Shown piece after piece: positions 53,034 through 61,866 of a stretch of 64,000 nucleotides of DNA. A program made the translations under genes and the position numbers. The stretch spans positions 7,212,170 to 7,276,169 of the forward strand of contig NC_021985.1 in assembly GCF_000444875.1 (NCBI RefSeq). The letters are read 5' to 3'. The stretch is from Streptomyces collinus Tu 365 (GTDB taxonomy: Bacteria > Actinomycetota > Actinomycetes > Streptomycetales > Streptomycetaceae). Numbering within the stretch: position 1 is the stretch's first letter; each line of letters opens with the position of its first letter. The notes below the pieces were generated by a model. It saw only the letters and a program-made list of their open reading frames with translations, ran no database searches and was not told the DNA's origin.

Positions 53034-54780
53034 CTGAACTCTCCTTGTGCGTGGTGCTGTTGGTGAAGGACTGGAAGGGCAGGAACGGCGGAATCTCCCG
53101 CGGGTCGCAGGTCACCGCGACGAGGGCCGGCCCGCTGCCCGCGTTGGCCCGCAGCAGGGCCGTGCGCAGCTGCGCCGCGTCGGCGGCCCCCGTGGCCCTC
53201 AGGGACGGGAAGGCGGCGGCCACCCCGGCGGCGATGTCGGCCGGGGCGAACAGGTCGTCGGCGCGGCCGCCGCCCTGCAGGAACTCCTCCCGCATCGCGC
53301 ACATGGCGTGCGCGTTGTTGTTGAGGATCACGAAGGTGACGGGCGCGTCGTACTCCACGGCGGTGTGCACCTCCATCCCGTGCATGAAGAACGCCCCGTC
53401 GCCGGCGAGCACGTAGGTACGGCGGCCGGTGGCCAGCGCGGCCCCGATGCCGGCGCCGAAGGTGTAGCCCATGCCGCCCATGCCGAGCGCGACCACGAAC
53501 CGCCCGTGACGGGGCGCGGGCAGCAGGTGGATCGCCGCGGCCCCCGTGTTGCCCGCGTCCACGAACACGTGGGCGTCCTCCGGGAGCGCCGCCTCCACCG
53601 CGGCCACCGCCCGCGCCTGCGGGACGGTGCGCCGGCCCGCGGGGACGGTGCCCTCACCCGCCGGGACGGCCCGTTCCGGCAGGGCGGTGGGGACCGGTCC
53701 GGCGTGCGGCGGGCAGGGACGGGCGCGGGGGCGCGACGGCAGCCGGGCGGTCACCGCGCGCAGCGCGTCCCGCAGGTTCCCGCCCAGCGCGGTGGCGGGC
53801 AGGAACGGCGGTTCCGGGCCGAGGCTGACGACCCGGGTCGTGGCCAGGGCCCGGTCGAGGCCGCCGCGCGCCAGGAGGGGCAGCCGGGTACCGACCAGCA
53901 GGCACACCTCGGCCCGCCGCAGGCAGTCCGCCACGTTCGCGTGGCCCATCACCCCGGCCACACCGGCGAACCGCGGGTCCCGGTTGTCGAAGACGTCCTT
54001 GGCGTCCGGCGTGACCGCCACCCATGCCCCCAAGTGACCTGCCAGCGCGCCCAGTTCGACCCGCGCGTCGGCGGCGGCGACCTCCTCACCGGCGATGACC
54101 AGGACCCGGCGGGCCCCGCGCAGGGCGTCGGAGACGGCGCCGACGGCGGCCGCGTCGAGCGGTGCGGCGGGGGAGTCCTCCGGTGCCGGTGCCGGTGCCG
54201 GTGTGCGGGCGGGCAGCCGGACCGGGGCCTGCTGCACGTCCTTGGGCAGCAGCAGTACGGCCGGTCCGCGCGGAGCGGCCCGCGCCGCGGCGAGCGCCCG
54301 GGGCAACAGCTCCGCGAGCGAGTCCGGGTCGTCCACGCGGGCGCAGAACCGGGACACCGGCGCGAAGACCTCCCGCGCGTCGAAGGAGCCCGCCCTGCCG
54401 CTGGAGTCCTGGAACGCCCCCTGCCCCTCCTGGCCGGTCGGCGGCTGGCCCACCAGGGCCAGCACGGGCACCCGGGAGGCGTACGCCTCCGCCAGGCCCG
54501 GTACCAGGTTCATCGCCCCGCCGCCGGAGGTGGCGGCGACGACGCCGACGCGTCCGGTGCTGCGCGCGTACCCGTCGGCCATGGTGACGGCGGAGAACTC
54601 GTGCTTGGCGACGACGCCGCGGACGGCTCCGCCCCGGTGCACCGCGTCGTACAGGTCCTCGATGTTCGCGCCGCCGACGCCGAACAGGTGGGTGACGCCC
54701 GCCGCGGCGAGCTCCGCGGCCAACAGGTCGACCAGGCGCAGCGGTTCCGCCGCGCGCGGGTCCGGGGTCGTGGTGGTCAT
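53005..54780 (-). CDS. thiamine-pyrophosphate enzyme of the acetolactate synthase / decarboxylase superfamily
   Basis: 591 residues with the three-domain POX/ALS fold. The cofactor-activating Glu61 is in AKHEFSAVTMADGYAR; the TPP/Mg motif begins GDGAFFMHGMEVH (from 460) and ends in LNNNAH (about 487-491). The linker near residue 200 is an Ala-Pro repeat and another Pro-rich linker lies before the C-terminal domain. Candidate reactions are decarboxylation or carboligation of a 2-keto acid. ATG at 54780 overlaps the regulator stop by 4 nt. Confidence 0.88.
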   Translation of the reverse strand: MTTTTPDPRAAEPLRLVDLLAAELAAAGVTHLFGVGGANIEDLYDAVHRGGAVRGVVAKHEFSAVTMADGYARSTGRVGVVAATSGGGAMNLVPGLAEAYASRVPVLALVGQPPTGQEGQGAFQDSSGRAGSFDAREVFAPVSRFCARVDDPDSLAELLPRALAAARAAPRGPAVLLLPKDVQQAPVRLPARTPAPAPAPEDSPAAPLDAAAVGAVSDALRGARRVLVIAGEEVAAADARVELGALAGHLGAWVAVTPDAKDVFDNRDPRFAGVAGVMGHANVADCLRRAEVCLLVGTRLPLLARGGLDRALATTRVVSLGPEPPFLPATALGGNLRDALRAVTARLPSRPRARPCPPHAGPVPTALPERAVPAGEGTVPAGRRTVPQARAVAAVEAALPEDAHVFVDAGNTGAAAIHLLPAPRHGRFVVALGMGGMGYTFGAGIGAALATGRRTYVLAGDGAFFMHGMEVHTAVEYDAPVTFVILNNNAHAMCAMREEFLQGGGRADDLFAPADIAAGVAAAFPSLRATGAADAAQLRTALLRANAGSGPALVAVTCDPREIPPFLPFQSFTNSTTHKESSDEQGVVHVG

Positions 54781-55799
54781 GCGGGACTCCCCTCCGGCTC
54801 GTGGTGCCGGTCGACGAGGCCGGCCGGCGAGACGACCTGGAAGCGGTGCCGGTACTCCTTGGGCGTGAGGCCCAGGCTCCGCCCGAAGGAGCGGAAGAAC
54901 GTCTCGGTGGCGGCGAACCCGCACCGGCCGGCTATCTGGCTGATCGTCAGGTCCGTGGTCTCCAGCAGCTCCCGCGCCCGGGCGATCCGCGACCGCCCGA
55001 CGTACTGGCCCGGCGTCAGGCCCACTTCGCGCCGGAAGACCCGGGCGAAGTTGCGCTGGCTCATGTTGGCCCGCCGGGCGATCTCGGCCACGGGCAGCGG
55101 CTTGTCCAGGTTGCCCTGGATCCACTCCTGCGCCGCCCGGATCGGCGGGTGGTCGGCCAACTGCGCGTCGAGGACGGCGCTGTACTGGGACTGCCCGCCG
55201 TGCCGCTTGAGGAACAGCACCAGGAACCGTGCCGTCTCCAGCGCGAGCGCCGCCCCGTGATCGGCCTCCACCAGGGCCAGCGCCATGTCGATCCCCGTCG
55301 ACACGCCCGCGGAGGTCACGAAGGGCCCGTCCCAGATGAAGATCGGCTCCGCGTCCACGGTCACGTCCGGGTAGCGGTGCGCCATCGCGTCGCTGTACGC
55401 CCAGTGCGTGGTGGCGCGTCTGCCGTCGAGCAGGCCCGCCTCGGCCAGCAGGAAGGAGCCGCCGCACACGGAGGCGACCCGGCGCGAGCGGGTCGCCGCC
55501 CCGCCGATCCAGGACACCAGCGCCCGGTCCCGCAACGCCGCGTCGAGGCTCCAGCCGCCCGGCACCAGGAGCGTGTCGATCGGCCCCTGGCCCGCGTCGA
55601 GCGGCGAGGCCTCCAGCACCACCCCCGAACTCATGCGCACCAGCGGTGCGTCGGCGGAGACGAAGTCGGTCCGGTAGGGGGTGCCCGAGGGCCCCAGCAG
55701 CCGGTTCGCCATGTCGAACACTTCAATAGGGCCGGTGATGTCCAGGGCCATCGCCCCCGCGTACACCACGACCACAACACGTCGCTCCCACACGGTCAC
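54777..55799 (-). CDS. GlxA-type AraC-family regulator with DJ-1/PfpI domain
   Basis: 340 residues: N-terminal DJ-1/PfpI-like (class I glutamine amidotransferase-like) domain, residues 1-190, with the nucleophile-elbow Cys in VASVCGGSFLLAEAGLL and THWAYSDA, and a C-terminal AraC double helix-turn-helix (about 225-320: ARRANMSQRNFARVFRREVG, ISQIAGRCGFAATETFFRSF). It is the first gene of the minus-strand operon that runs to 50323. The GTG at 55799 has GGGAG-like sequence within the codon region only, so the start may shift slightly. Confidence 0.9.
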   Translation of the reverse strand: MTVWERRVVVVVYAGAMALDITGPIEVFDMANRLLGPSGTPYRTDFVSADAPLVRMSSGVVLEASPLDAGQGPIDTLLVPGGWSLDAALRDRALVSWIGGAATRSRRVASVCGGSFLLAEAGLLDGRRATTHWAYSDAMAHRYPDVTVDAEPIFIWDGPFVTSAGVSTGIDMALALVEADHGAALALETARFLVLFLKRHGGQSQYSAVLDAQLADHPPIRAAQEWIQGNLDKPLPVAEIARRANMSQRNFARVFRREVGLTPGQYVGRSRIARARELLETTDLTISQIAGRCGFAATETFFRSFGRSLGLTPKEYRHRFQVVSPAGLVDRHHEPEGSPA

Positions 55800-56092
55800 A
55801 GCCTGTATCGGTCACCGCACTGGCTGCAATGACAGATTACTGACGTATCCGGCCAGCGGGCGGCGCCGGAAGAGCGCCGCAGCGGCGGGGCAGGGCTGCT
55901 GGCGAGGCACTTCGCGCCCCCTTGGCGCCCCCGTCGCGCGCCGGGCCGAACGCGCCGGGTGAGGCAGCTCACAGGGCCTTGGTGGGGCGGGTCACGGGAC
56001 ACCGGCACGCGGCGCTCCGCCCGGTGACCCACCCCGGACGGCGGGACTGTGCTACGGTTTACGAGTTGCAGTTGTGGTACCCATGAACCTAT

Positions 56093-56130
56093 GTGCGCCT
56101 GACGGGAAATGCTTTCTCCTAAAGGCGCAC
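56093..56130 (+). promoter_or_regulatory. 5'-UTR stem-loop of cold-shock gene
   Basis: GTGCGCCT (56093-56100) pairs perfectly with AGGCGCAC (56123-56130) around a 22-nt loop. It lies in the AT-richer region 56050-56184 that precedes the cold-shock gene, whose long leader is a known feature of csp genes. The rest of the 385-bp gap (55800-56092) shows no gene. Confidence 0.55.
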
Positions 56131-56184
56131 TGTTTGTTTTCCGGCATCTCCGGATGGGGCCTCTGCCTACAGAAGGAGAAAGTC

Positions 56185-56388
56185 ATGGCACAGGGAACCG
56201 TGAAGTGGTTCAACTCTGAAAAGGGTTTCGGCTTCATCGCGCAGGACGGCGGCGGTCCGGACGTCTTCGCCCACTACTCGAACATCGCCACCCAGGGCTT
56301 CCGTGAGCTCCAGGAGGGCCAGCGCGTCTCGTTCGACGTCACGCAGGGCCAGAAGGGCCCGCAGGCGGAGAACATCGTCCCCGCCTGA
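56185..56388 (+). CDS. cold-shock protein (CspA family)
   Basis: 67-residue single OB-fold RNA chaperone that melts mRNA structure. The RNP1 motif KGFGFIAQD (about residues 13-21) and RNP2 VFAHYSNI (about 27-34) are intact. ATG 56185 with AGAAGGAG 8 nt upstream. The codons are highly biased (AAG, TTC, CGT), as for an abundant protein. It is followed by a strong hairpin and then a DEAD-box helicase gene, the usual RNA-remodelling partner in cold adaptation. Confidence 0.96.
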   Translation: MAQGTVKWFNSEKGFGFIAQDGGGPDVFAHYSNIATQGFRELQEGQRVSFDVTQGQKGPQAENIVPA

Positions 56389-56409
56389 TCGCCGGACGCA
56401 TATTCGCGC

Positions 56410-56444
56410 ACCGGGGTCCGCGCCGTCATGGTGCGGACCCCGGT
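56410..56444 (+). terminator. 12-bp perfect stem after cold-shock gene
   Basis: ACCGGGGTCCGC (56410-56421) and GCGGACCCCGGT (56433-56444), 11-nt loop, followed by TCGTGCTGTTT. It is 22 bp past the stop and 36 bp before the helicase ATG; may attenuate rather than fully separate the two genes. Confidence 0.7.
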
Positions 56445-56479
56445 TCGTGCTGTTTCCAGGAAGGCAGAAAAAAATCCGC

Positions 56480-58186
56480 ATGTCCCGCAGGTCCCAGAAG
56501 CCGAGTCGGCGCGCCTCGTCGCCCTCTCCCTCGCCGTCGTCGCCGAAGGAATTCCGGCTGCCGGAAAGCACGACCCCCGCTCTTCCCGCCGTCGAGGACT
56601 TCGCCGATCTGGACATGCCTCCGGGGCTGCTGAAGACCCTCACCGCGCAGGGCGTCACCACCCCCTTCCCCATCCAGGCCGCCACGCTGCCCAACTCGCT
56701 CGCCGGCCGTGACCTGCTGGGGCGGGGCCGTACCGGCTCCGGCAAGACCCTCGCGTTCGGCCTGGCGCTGCTGGCCCGCACCGCCGGACTGCGCGCCGAG
56801 CCCAAGGCGCCGCTCGCCCTGGTGCTGGTCCCGACCCGGGAACTGGCCCAGCAGGTGGCCGACGCGCTGACCCCCTACGCGACAGCCGTGAACGTCCGGC
56901 TCGCCACGGTGGTCGGCGGTCTGTCCATCACCAAGCAGGCCGCCACGCTGCGGCGCGGCGCCGAGGTGCTGGTGGCGACCCCGGGCAGGCTCAACGACCT
57001 GGTGGAGCGCGGCGACTGCGTGCTCGGCGACGTCCGCATCACGGTGCTGGACGAGGCCGACCAGATGACCGACATGGGCTTCCTGCCGCAGATCACCCGG
57101 GTGATCCAGCAGGTGCGGCCCGACGGGCAGCGCATGCTCTTCTCGGCCACGCTGGACCGCAACATCGACCGCCTGGTGCAGCGGTTCCTGACCGACCCGG
57201 TGGTGCACTCCGTGGACCCGTCGGCGGGCGCGGTGACCACCATGGAGCACCACGTGCTCCACGTCCTGGACGAGACCGACAAGAAGGCCGTCACCACGCG
57301 CATCGCCGCCCGCGACGGCCGGGTCATCCTGTTCCTCGACACCAAGCGGTCCGCCGACCGGCTCGCCAAGCGGCTCCTGGCCGTCGGCGTGCGGGCGGCG
57401 GCCCTGCACGGAGGCCGCTCCCAGCCGCAGCGCAACCGCACCCTGGAGCAGTTCAAGAACGGTCAGGTGACCGCCCTGGTGGCGACGAACGTCGCGGCCC
57501 GCGGCATACACGTCGACGACCTCGACCTCGTCGTCAACGTCGATCCCCCCACCGACCACAAGGACTACCTCCACCGGGGTGGCCGCACGGCCCGCGCCGG
57601 CGGCTCCGGCAGTGTGGTCACGCTGGTCCTGCCCGACCAGAAGCGGGACGTCACCCGGCTCATGTCCGACGCGGGCATCCGCCCCCGGACGGCCCGCGTC
57701 ACGTCGAGCGACGCCGAGCTGTCCACCATCACCGGCGCCCGCGAGCCCTCCGGCGTGGCCGTCACCATCGAGGTGCCCCAGCCCGCGACGCCGCAGGCGT
57801 CCCGCCCGGACCGCAAGCCCGGCGGCCGCTCCTCGCGCCGCCGCCGCGGCGGCGGCACCGACACGGCGACGGCGGCCACCGCCAGGACGGGCGGTCGCGG
57901 CGCCGACCGCCGGGGCGGGGCGGCCTCCGGGTCCGCGTCGACGGCGTCCGGCGGCGCCTCCTCGGCCGGCGGCCGGGCCCCGGCCCGCCGCACCGGCTCC
58001 GGCGGCGCCGCGGGCGGTGCCGGCGGCACGGGCGGCCGCGGCTCCGGCCGACGGTCCGCGGCCGGCACGGCGAACGGCGCGGCCCCCTCCGGCAAGACCG
58101 TCCGCTCCACCGGCCGCCGGCCGTCCTCCGGCGCGGCCAAGGGCGGCACCACCGGCACCGGCGGCCGCCGCGGCTCGGCCGGCTAG
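56480..58186 (+). CDS. DEAD-box RNA helicase with RG/GA-rich tail
   Basis: 568 residues. RecA domain 1 contains Q-motif-type PFPIQAATLP, Walker A GRTGSGKT (83-90), Ia VPTRELAQQ, Ib TPGRLNDL, DEAD (191-194) and SAT (FSATLDRN); domain 2 has ARGIHVDDLDLVVN and HRGGRTARAG, in which motif VI His-Arg-Gly-Gly-Arg-Thr-Ala-Arg is intact. The last about 135 residues are Arg/Gly/Ser/Ala-rich and probably disordered RNA-binding. ATG 56480, with a distant AGGAAGG site. Paralogue of the helicase at 58845. Confidence 0.93.
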   Translation: MSRRSQKPSRRASSPSPSPSSPKEFRLPESTTPALPAVEDFADLDMPPGLLKTLTAQGVTTPFPIQAATLPNSLAGRDLLGRGRTGSGKTLAFGLALLARTAGLRAEPKAPLALVLVPTRELAQQVADALTPYATAVNVRLATVVGGLSITKQAATLRRGAEVLVATPGRLNDLVERGDCVLGDVRITVLDEADQMTDMGFLPQITRVIQQVRPDGQRMLFSATLDRNIDRLVQRFLTDPVVHSVDPSAGAVTTMEHHVLHVLDETDKKAVTTRIAARDGRVILFLDTKRSADRLAKRLLAVGVRAAALHGGRSQPQRNRTLEQFKNGQVTALVATNVAARGIHVDDLDLVVNVDPPTDHKDYLHRGGRTARAGGSGSVVTLVLPDQKRDVTRLMSDAGIRPRTARVTSSDAELSTITGAREPSGVAVTIEVPQPATPQASRPDRKPGGRSSRRRRGGGTDTATAATARTGGRGADRRGGAASGSASTASGGASSAGGRAPARRTGSGGAAGGAGGTGGRGSGRRSAAGTANGAAPSGKTVRSTGRRPSSGAAKGGTTGTGGRRGSAG

Positions 58187-58234
58187 GAGCGAGCCACGGA
58201 CCGGACCGCGAAGGGTCCCCCGGGCGCCTCGGCC

Positions 58235-58434
58235 GGCCGTGGGCCGGCCGGGGCAGTGTCCCTCGGTGGCCCCGGGTGGCCGTGGGCCGGGCGGGGAAGC
58301 ATCCATCGGCGGCCCCGGCCGGCCGCAGGCCGGGCCGGGCAGTGTCCTTCGGCGGCCCCGGGTGGCCGCGGGCCCGACGGAGCAGTGTCTCCCGGCGGGC
58401 CCCGGACGGAGAAGCTTCTCCCGGCGGCCCTGGC
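58235..58434. repeat. 43-bp minisatellite between two helicase genes
   Basis: Four complete 43-bp units at 58235-58277, 58278-58320, 58321-58363 and 58364-58406, followed by the last 28 bp of a fifth unit (58407-58434). Units start GGCCGYGGGCC and end CGGCGGCCCCGGGT. The middle reads GCAGTGTCC in units 1, 3 and 4 and GAAGCATCC or GAAGCTTCTCC in units 2 and 5. Each unit has internal GGCC/GGCC self-complementarity and could fold. The 658-bp gap 58187-58844 has no other convincing feature. Confidence 0.9.
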
Positions 58435-58844
58435 GAAACCGGCGGCCCGTCGTGGACGCCGTCGCCGCCCGGCCGGTGGCCGTAGTCGCCGGGCCGAAAC
58501 CCGCCGGAGCGGCGGTGCGCCAGTGCGGCGGCCCGCCGTCCGGCGCCTCCGGCGGACGCCTCGGCCTCCGGCGGTTCGCGCGGCGCGTTCCTTCGCGGCG
58601 GGGCCACGGCGACACCGGGCGGCTCTCGTGCGTCCCGTGCTCACCGAGGTGCCCGGCGTCCGGCAGTCCGCCGGCGTCCGGCCGTCACCGTCGGCCGCCC
58701 GGTGCGGGTCCCACGACGGAGCACCCCACTCCCGGCCCGGACACCGGCCCCCTCGGCGGCCGGGACGCGGGCGGTGACCGACCGGCCCCGGCATCGGCGG
58801 ACCTCGTCACGATCCTCGCTACGTTCCTCTGCGGAAGGCTGTTC

Positions 58845-60263
58845 ATGAAGCACCCCGACGACTCCGGCATCGCCGACGGCGACCCCGCCCGGCCCGAGGC
58901 CGCGGAAGCGGTCACGCCCCCGGCCGTCTCCTTCGAGGGCCTGGGACTGCCGACGGAAGTGCTGCGGACCCTGAGCGGACTCGGGGTGCGCGAACCCTTC
59001 CCCATCCAGGCCGCCACCCTCCCCGACGCCCTCCAGGGGCGCGACGTCCTGGGGCGCGGGCGCACGGGATCGGGCAAGACGCTCGCCTTCGGCCTGCCGC
59101 TGCTGACCCGTACCGCCGGGCGGCGCGCCGAACCGAAGCAGCCCCTCGCCCTGGTCCTCGTCCCCACCCGCGAACTGGCCCAGCAGGTCACCGAGGCGCT
59201 GGCGCCGTACGCCGAGGCACTGCGGCTGCGGACGGCCACCGTCGTCGGCGGCATGTCGATCGGCCGGCAGATCGCGGCGCTGCGCGAGGGAGCCGAGGTC
59301 GTCGTCGCCACTCCCGGACGCCTGCACGACCTGGTCGAGCGCAACGCCTGCCGCCTGGGCCGGGTGCGGATCACCGCGCTGGACGAGGCCGACCAGATGT
59401 GCGACCTGGGGTTCCTGCCGCAGGTGGTCGACGTGCTCGACCAGGTGCGCCCCGACGGCCAGCGGATGCTCTTCTCGGCCACGCTCGACCGCGACGTCGA
59501 CCAGCTGGTCCGCCGCTACCTCCACGACCCCGTCGTCCACTCGGTCGACCCGTCCGCGGGCGCGGTCACGACGATGGAGCACCACGTCCTGGTCGTCCAC
59601 GGCCCCGACCGCTACGCCGTCATCACGGAGATCGCCGCCCGCGACGGCCGCGTCCTGCTGTTCCTCGACACCAAGCACGCCGTCGACCAGCTCACCCGGC
59701 ATCTGCGGGCCGCCGGCGTGCACGCCGGGGCGCTGCACAGCGGCAAGTCCCAGCCGCAGCGCACGCGGACCCTGGCGCAGTTCAAGGACGGTCAGCTCAC
59801 CGTGCTGGTGGCGACCGACGTCGCGGCCCGTGGCCTGCACGTCGACGACCTGGACCTCGTGGTCAACGCCGACCCGCCCACCGACCCCAAGGACTACGTG
59901 CACCGGGCGGGCCGCACCGCCCGCGCCGGTGAGTCCGGCAGGGTGGTCACGCTCGTGCTGTCGGGCCAGCGGCGCGAGACGAGCCGCATGATGGCCGAGG
60001 CCGGCATCGAGGCGACCGTGACCAAGGTGCGCTCGGGCGAGGCGGAACTGAGCCGGATCACCGGCGCCAAGGCCCCCTCCGGCACCCCGCTCGACGGCGG
60101 GCCCGCCGTTCCCCGGCCCAGGAACACCAACGTTCCCTTCCGCGGCCTCGGCACCAGCAAGGACAACTCCCGCGGCACCGGCGGCAGGTCGTCGAGGAAG
60201 GCCGGTGAGGCCCGCAAGCTCGCGGAGGCCCGCAAGGCCGCCCGCGTGCGTCGCGGGGGCTGA
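58845..60263 (+). CDS. DEAD-box RNA helicase, second paralogue
   Basis: 472 residues. Motifs: PFPIQAATLPDALQG, Walker A GRTGSGKT (72-79), VPTRELAQQVTEAL, TPGRLHDLVERN, LDEADQMCDLGFLP, SATLDRDVDQL, VATDVAARGLHVDDLDLVVN (last part ARGLHVDDLDLVVN) and HRAGRTARAG. It is highly similar along its length to the helicase at 56480 but has a short N terminus and a 60-residue basic tail instead of the long RG-rich one. ATG 58845 with GGAAGG 6 nt upstream. The tandem copies probably arose by duplication. Confidence 0.93.
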   Translation: MKHPDDSGIADGDPARPEAAEAVTPPAVSFEGLGLPTEVLRTLSGLGVREPFPIQAATLPDALQGRDVLGRGRTGSGKTLAFGLPLLTRTAGRRAEPKQPLALVLVPTRELAQQVTEALAPYAEALRLRTATVVGGMSIGRQIAALREGAEVVVATPGRLHDLVERNACRLGRVRITALDEADQMCDLGFLPQVVDVLDQVRPDGQRMLFSATLDRDVDQLVRRYLHDPVVHSVDPSAGAVTTMEHHVLVVHGPDRYAVITEIAARDGRVLLFLDTKHAVDQLTRHLRAAGVHAGALHSGKSQPQRTRTLAQFKDGQLTVLVATDVAARGLHVDDLDLVVNADPPTDPKDYVHRAGRTARAGESGRVVTLVLSGQRRETSRMMAEAGIEATVTKVRSGEAELSRITGAKAPSGTPLDGGPAVPRPRNTNVPFRGLGTSKDNSRGTGGRSSRKAGEARKLAEARKAARVRRGG

Positions 60264-60300
60264 GAACCCGCTGCCCCCGGCAGGGGGGCGGCCCGGGTTC
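60264..60300 (+). terminator. hairpin after second helicase gene
   Basis: GAACCCG (60264-60270) pairs with CGGGTTC (60294-60300), with additional CCCCC/GGGGGG pairing inside, and is followed by GACGTCTTTC. It begins directly after the stop codon. Confidence 0.65.
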
Positions 60301-60392
60301 GACGTCTTTCGGCCCGGCCCCAGGCCCGCCCGGCGCCCGGCATGACAAGCTGTGCCTGCCCGTGCCACCCCGCCCGAACCCAGGAGGTCACC

Positions 60393-60635
60393 ATGACCGC
60401 AGAGCACGTGCCCACGGAAGGTTCGGAGCCGGCTGAGCCCGGGACGTCCCCGCTGGCGCCGGACAGCGACGGCAACTACGACCTCAAGCGCAAGTTCCGC
60501 GAAGCCCTGGCCCGCAAGCGCGGCGCGCAGACGGACGCCGCCGACACGGGCGCCGGCCCGGACGCCTCGAAGGTGCGTGCCGCGCACGGCCCGGCCGCGA
60601 GCCAGCGGTCGTTCAGGCGCAAGAGCGGCGGCTGA
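60393..60635 (+). CDS. DUF5302 small protein
   Basis: 80 residues, hydrophilic. The core YDLKRKFREALARKRGAQTD and the C-terminal RAAHGPAASQRSFRRKSGG match DUF5302, a family of actinobacterial proteins of unknown function that are abundant in spores or stationary cells. ATG 60393 with AGGAGG 6 nt upstream. Monocistronic, convergent with the flotillin gene. Confidence 0.85.
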   Translation: MTAEHVPTEGSEPAEPGTSPLAPDSDGNYDLKRKFREALARKRGAQTDAADTGAGPDASKVRAAHGPAASQRSFRRKSGG

Positions 60636-60643
60636 GCCGTTCC

Positions 60644-60669
60644 ACGGCGGCGGCCACGCCCGCCGCCGT
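60644..60669. terminator. 10-bp perfect stem between convergent genes
   Basis: ACGGCGGCGG (60644-60653), loop CCACGC, CCGCCGCCGT (60660-60669). It sits between the DUF5302 stop and the flotillin stop and can serve both. Confidence 0.65.
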
Positions 60670-60671
60670 CC

Positions 60672-61856
60672 TCAGTCGGCGTCCACGCGGCCGTCGTTCG
60701 GCTTCTGCTCCTTGCGGGCGGCCAGCCGGAGCAGGCCGTTGTCCTCGCTCTCCCCGGGGCGCCGGCCGTCGGCGTCCTGGCCGCTCAGGTTCCGCCGCAC
60801 CGAGTCGAGGATCGTCAGGCCCTGGGACACCAGACCGGCGGCGATCTCGCCGAGGCCGTCCGCGCCGTTGAGCACGTTGACCTGGGCGCCCGCGAGGCCC
60901 CCCGCGGCCTCCTTGACGATCTGCGGAAGCTGGTCTATCAGCATCCGGTCGAGAGCGACGCGGTCGTACGAGGCCGCCGCCTCCGCCTGGACCTTCATCC
61001 GCTGTGCCTCGGCGGCCGCGAGGATCCTGATCCGCTCGGCCTCGGCCTCGGCGGGCTTCAGGATCTCCGCCACCAACTGCTGCTGACGCAACTCGGCCTG
61101 GCGCGCGGCCAGTTCCGTCTGGGCGGTGAGCACCTCCTGCTGGGCGTCCGCCTGGGCCAGCGGTCCCGCCTGCGCGGCCTTCGCCTGGGCGCGGTCCACC
61201 TCGGCCGAGTACTCGGCCCTGACGACGGCGGTCTGCCGGGCGTACTCCGCCTGCGCGCGGGCCGCGGCCTGCTCCGCCTGGGCCGCGGCCTGGGTGGCCT
61301 GCGCCTGGGCGATCTGGGCCTGCCGCTGGATCGCCGCCTTGTGCGGGGCCGACATCGCGTCGATGTAGCCGGTGTCGCCGTCGTCGATCGACTGGATCTG
61401 CAGGGAGTCGACGGTCAGGCCGATCTTCGCCATCTCGGTCTTGGAGGTGTCCAGGACCTCCGCTGCGAGCTTCTGGCGCTCGGTGACGATCTCCTCGACC
61501 GTCATCGAGCCGATGATGGCCCGCAGGTGCCCGGCGAAGATCCGGCCGGTGAGCACCGACATCTGCTCCTGGTCGGAGAGGAACCGCTGACCGGCGTTGA
61601 TGATGCTCTCGTGATCGTTGCCGACCTTGAAGGCGATGACCGCGCGGACGTGCAACGCGATGCCCTGCCGGGTCACGCAGGTCTCCGTGACCTCGGACTC
61701 GCACATGGACAGGGTGAGGAACCGGACCTTGCGGAAGACGGGGAGCACGAACTTGCCGTGCCCCGTGACCACGCGGAACGGCGCGCCTCCAAGACCCCGC
61801 CTGCCGCCCGAGATCAGCATCGCCTCGTCGGGGGCGGGGACGCGGTATCCAAGCAT
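60672..61856 (-). CDS. flotillin-like SPFH-domain protein
   Basis: 394 residues. SPFH/band-7 domain in residues about 10-165, with the flotillin-type stretches ISGGRRGLGGAPFRVVTGHG and MTVEEIVTERQKLAAEV, then a long Ala/Glu/Gln coiled coil (about 175-330, many QAQATQAAAQAEQA-type heptads), and a flexible C terminus. Organises membrane microdomains. No true membrane helix is visible, as in flotillins that insert by a hairpin. The start ATG 61856 has GAGGAG 5-10 nt upstream; the NfeD-like gene ends 10 bp before it. Confidence 0.9.
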   Translation of the reverse strand: MLGYRVPAPDEAMLISGGRRGLGGAPFRVVTGHGKFVLPVFRKVRFLTLSMCESEVTETCVTRQGIALHVRAVIAFKVGNDHESIINAGQRFLSDQEQMSVLTGRIFAGHLRAIIGSMTVEEIVTERQKLAAEVLDTSKTEMAKIGLTVDSLQIQSIDDGDTGYIDAMSAPHKAAIQRQAQIAQAQATQAAAQAEQAAARAQAEYARQTAVVRAEYSAEVDRAQAKAAQAGPLAQADAQQEVLTAQTELAARQAELRQQQLVAEILKPAEAEAERIRILAAAEAQRMKVQAEAAASYDRVALDRMLIDQLPQIVKEAAGGLAGAQVNVLNGADGLGEIAAGLVSQGLTILDSVRRNLSGQDADGRRPGESEDNGLLRLAARKEQKPNDGRVDAD

Positions 61857-61866
61857 GCTGTACTCC

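Noticed and set aside
56074..56184. In-frame upstream extension of the cold-shock protein
   Set aside because: AT-rich leader with no homology to CspA; a perfect GAAGGAG ribosome site precedes ATG 56185.
58235..58434. 43-bp repeats considered as CRISPR or an IS remnant
   Set aside because: Units are contiguous without unique spacers; no transposase or terminal repeats flanking target duplications.
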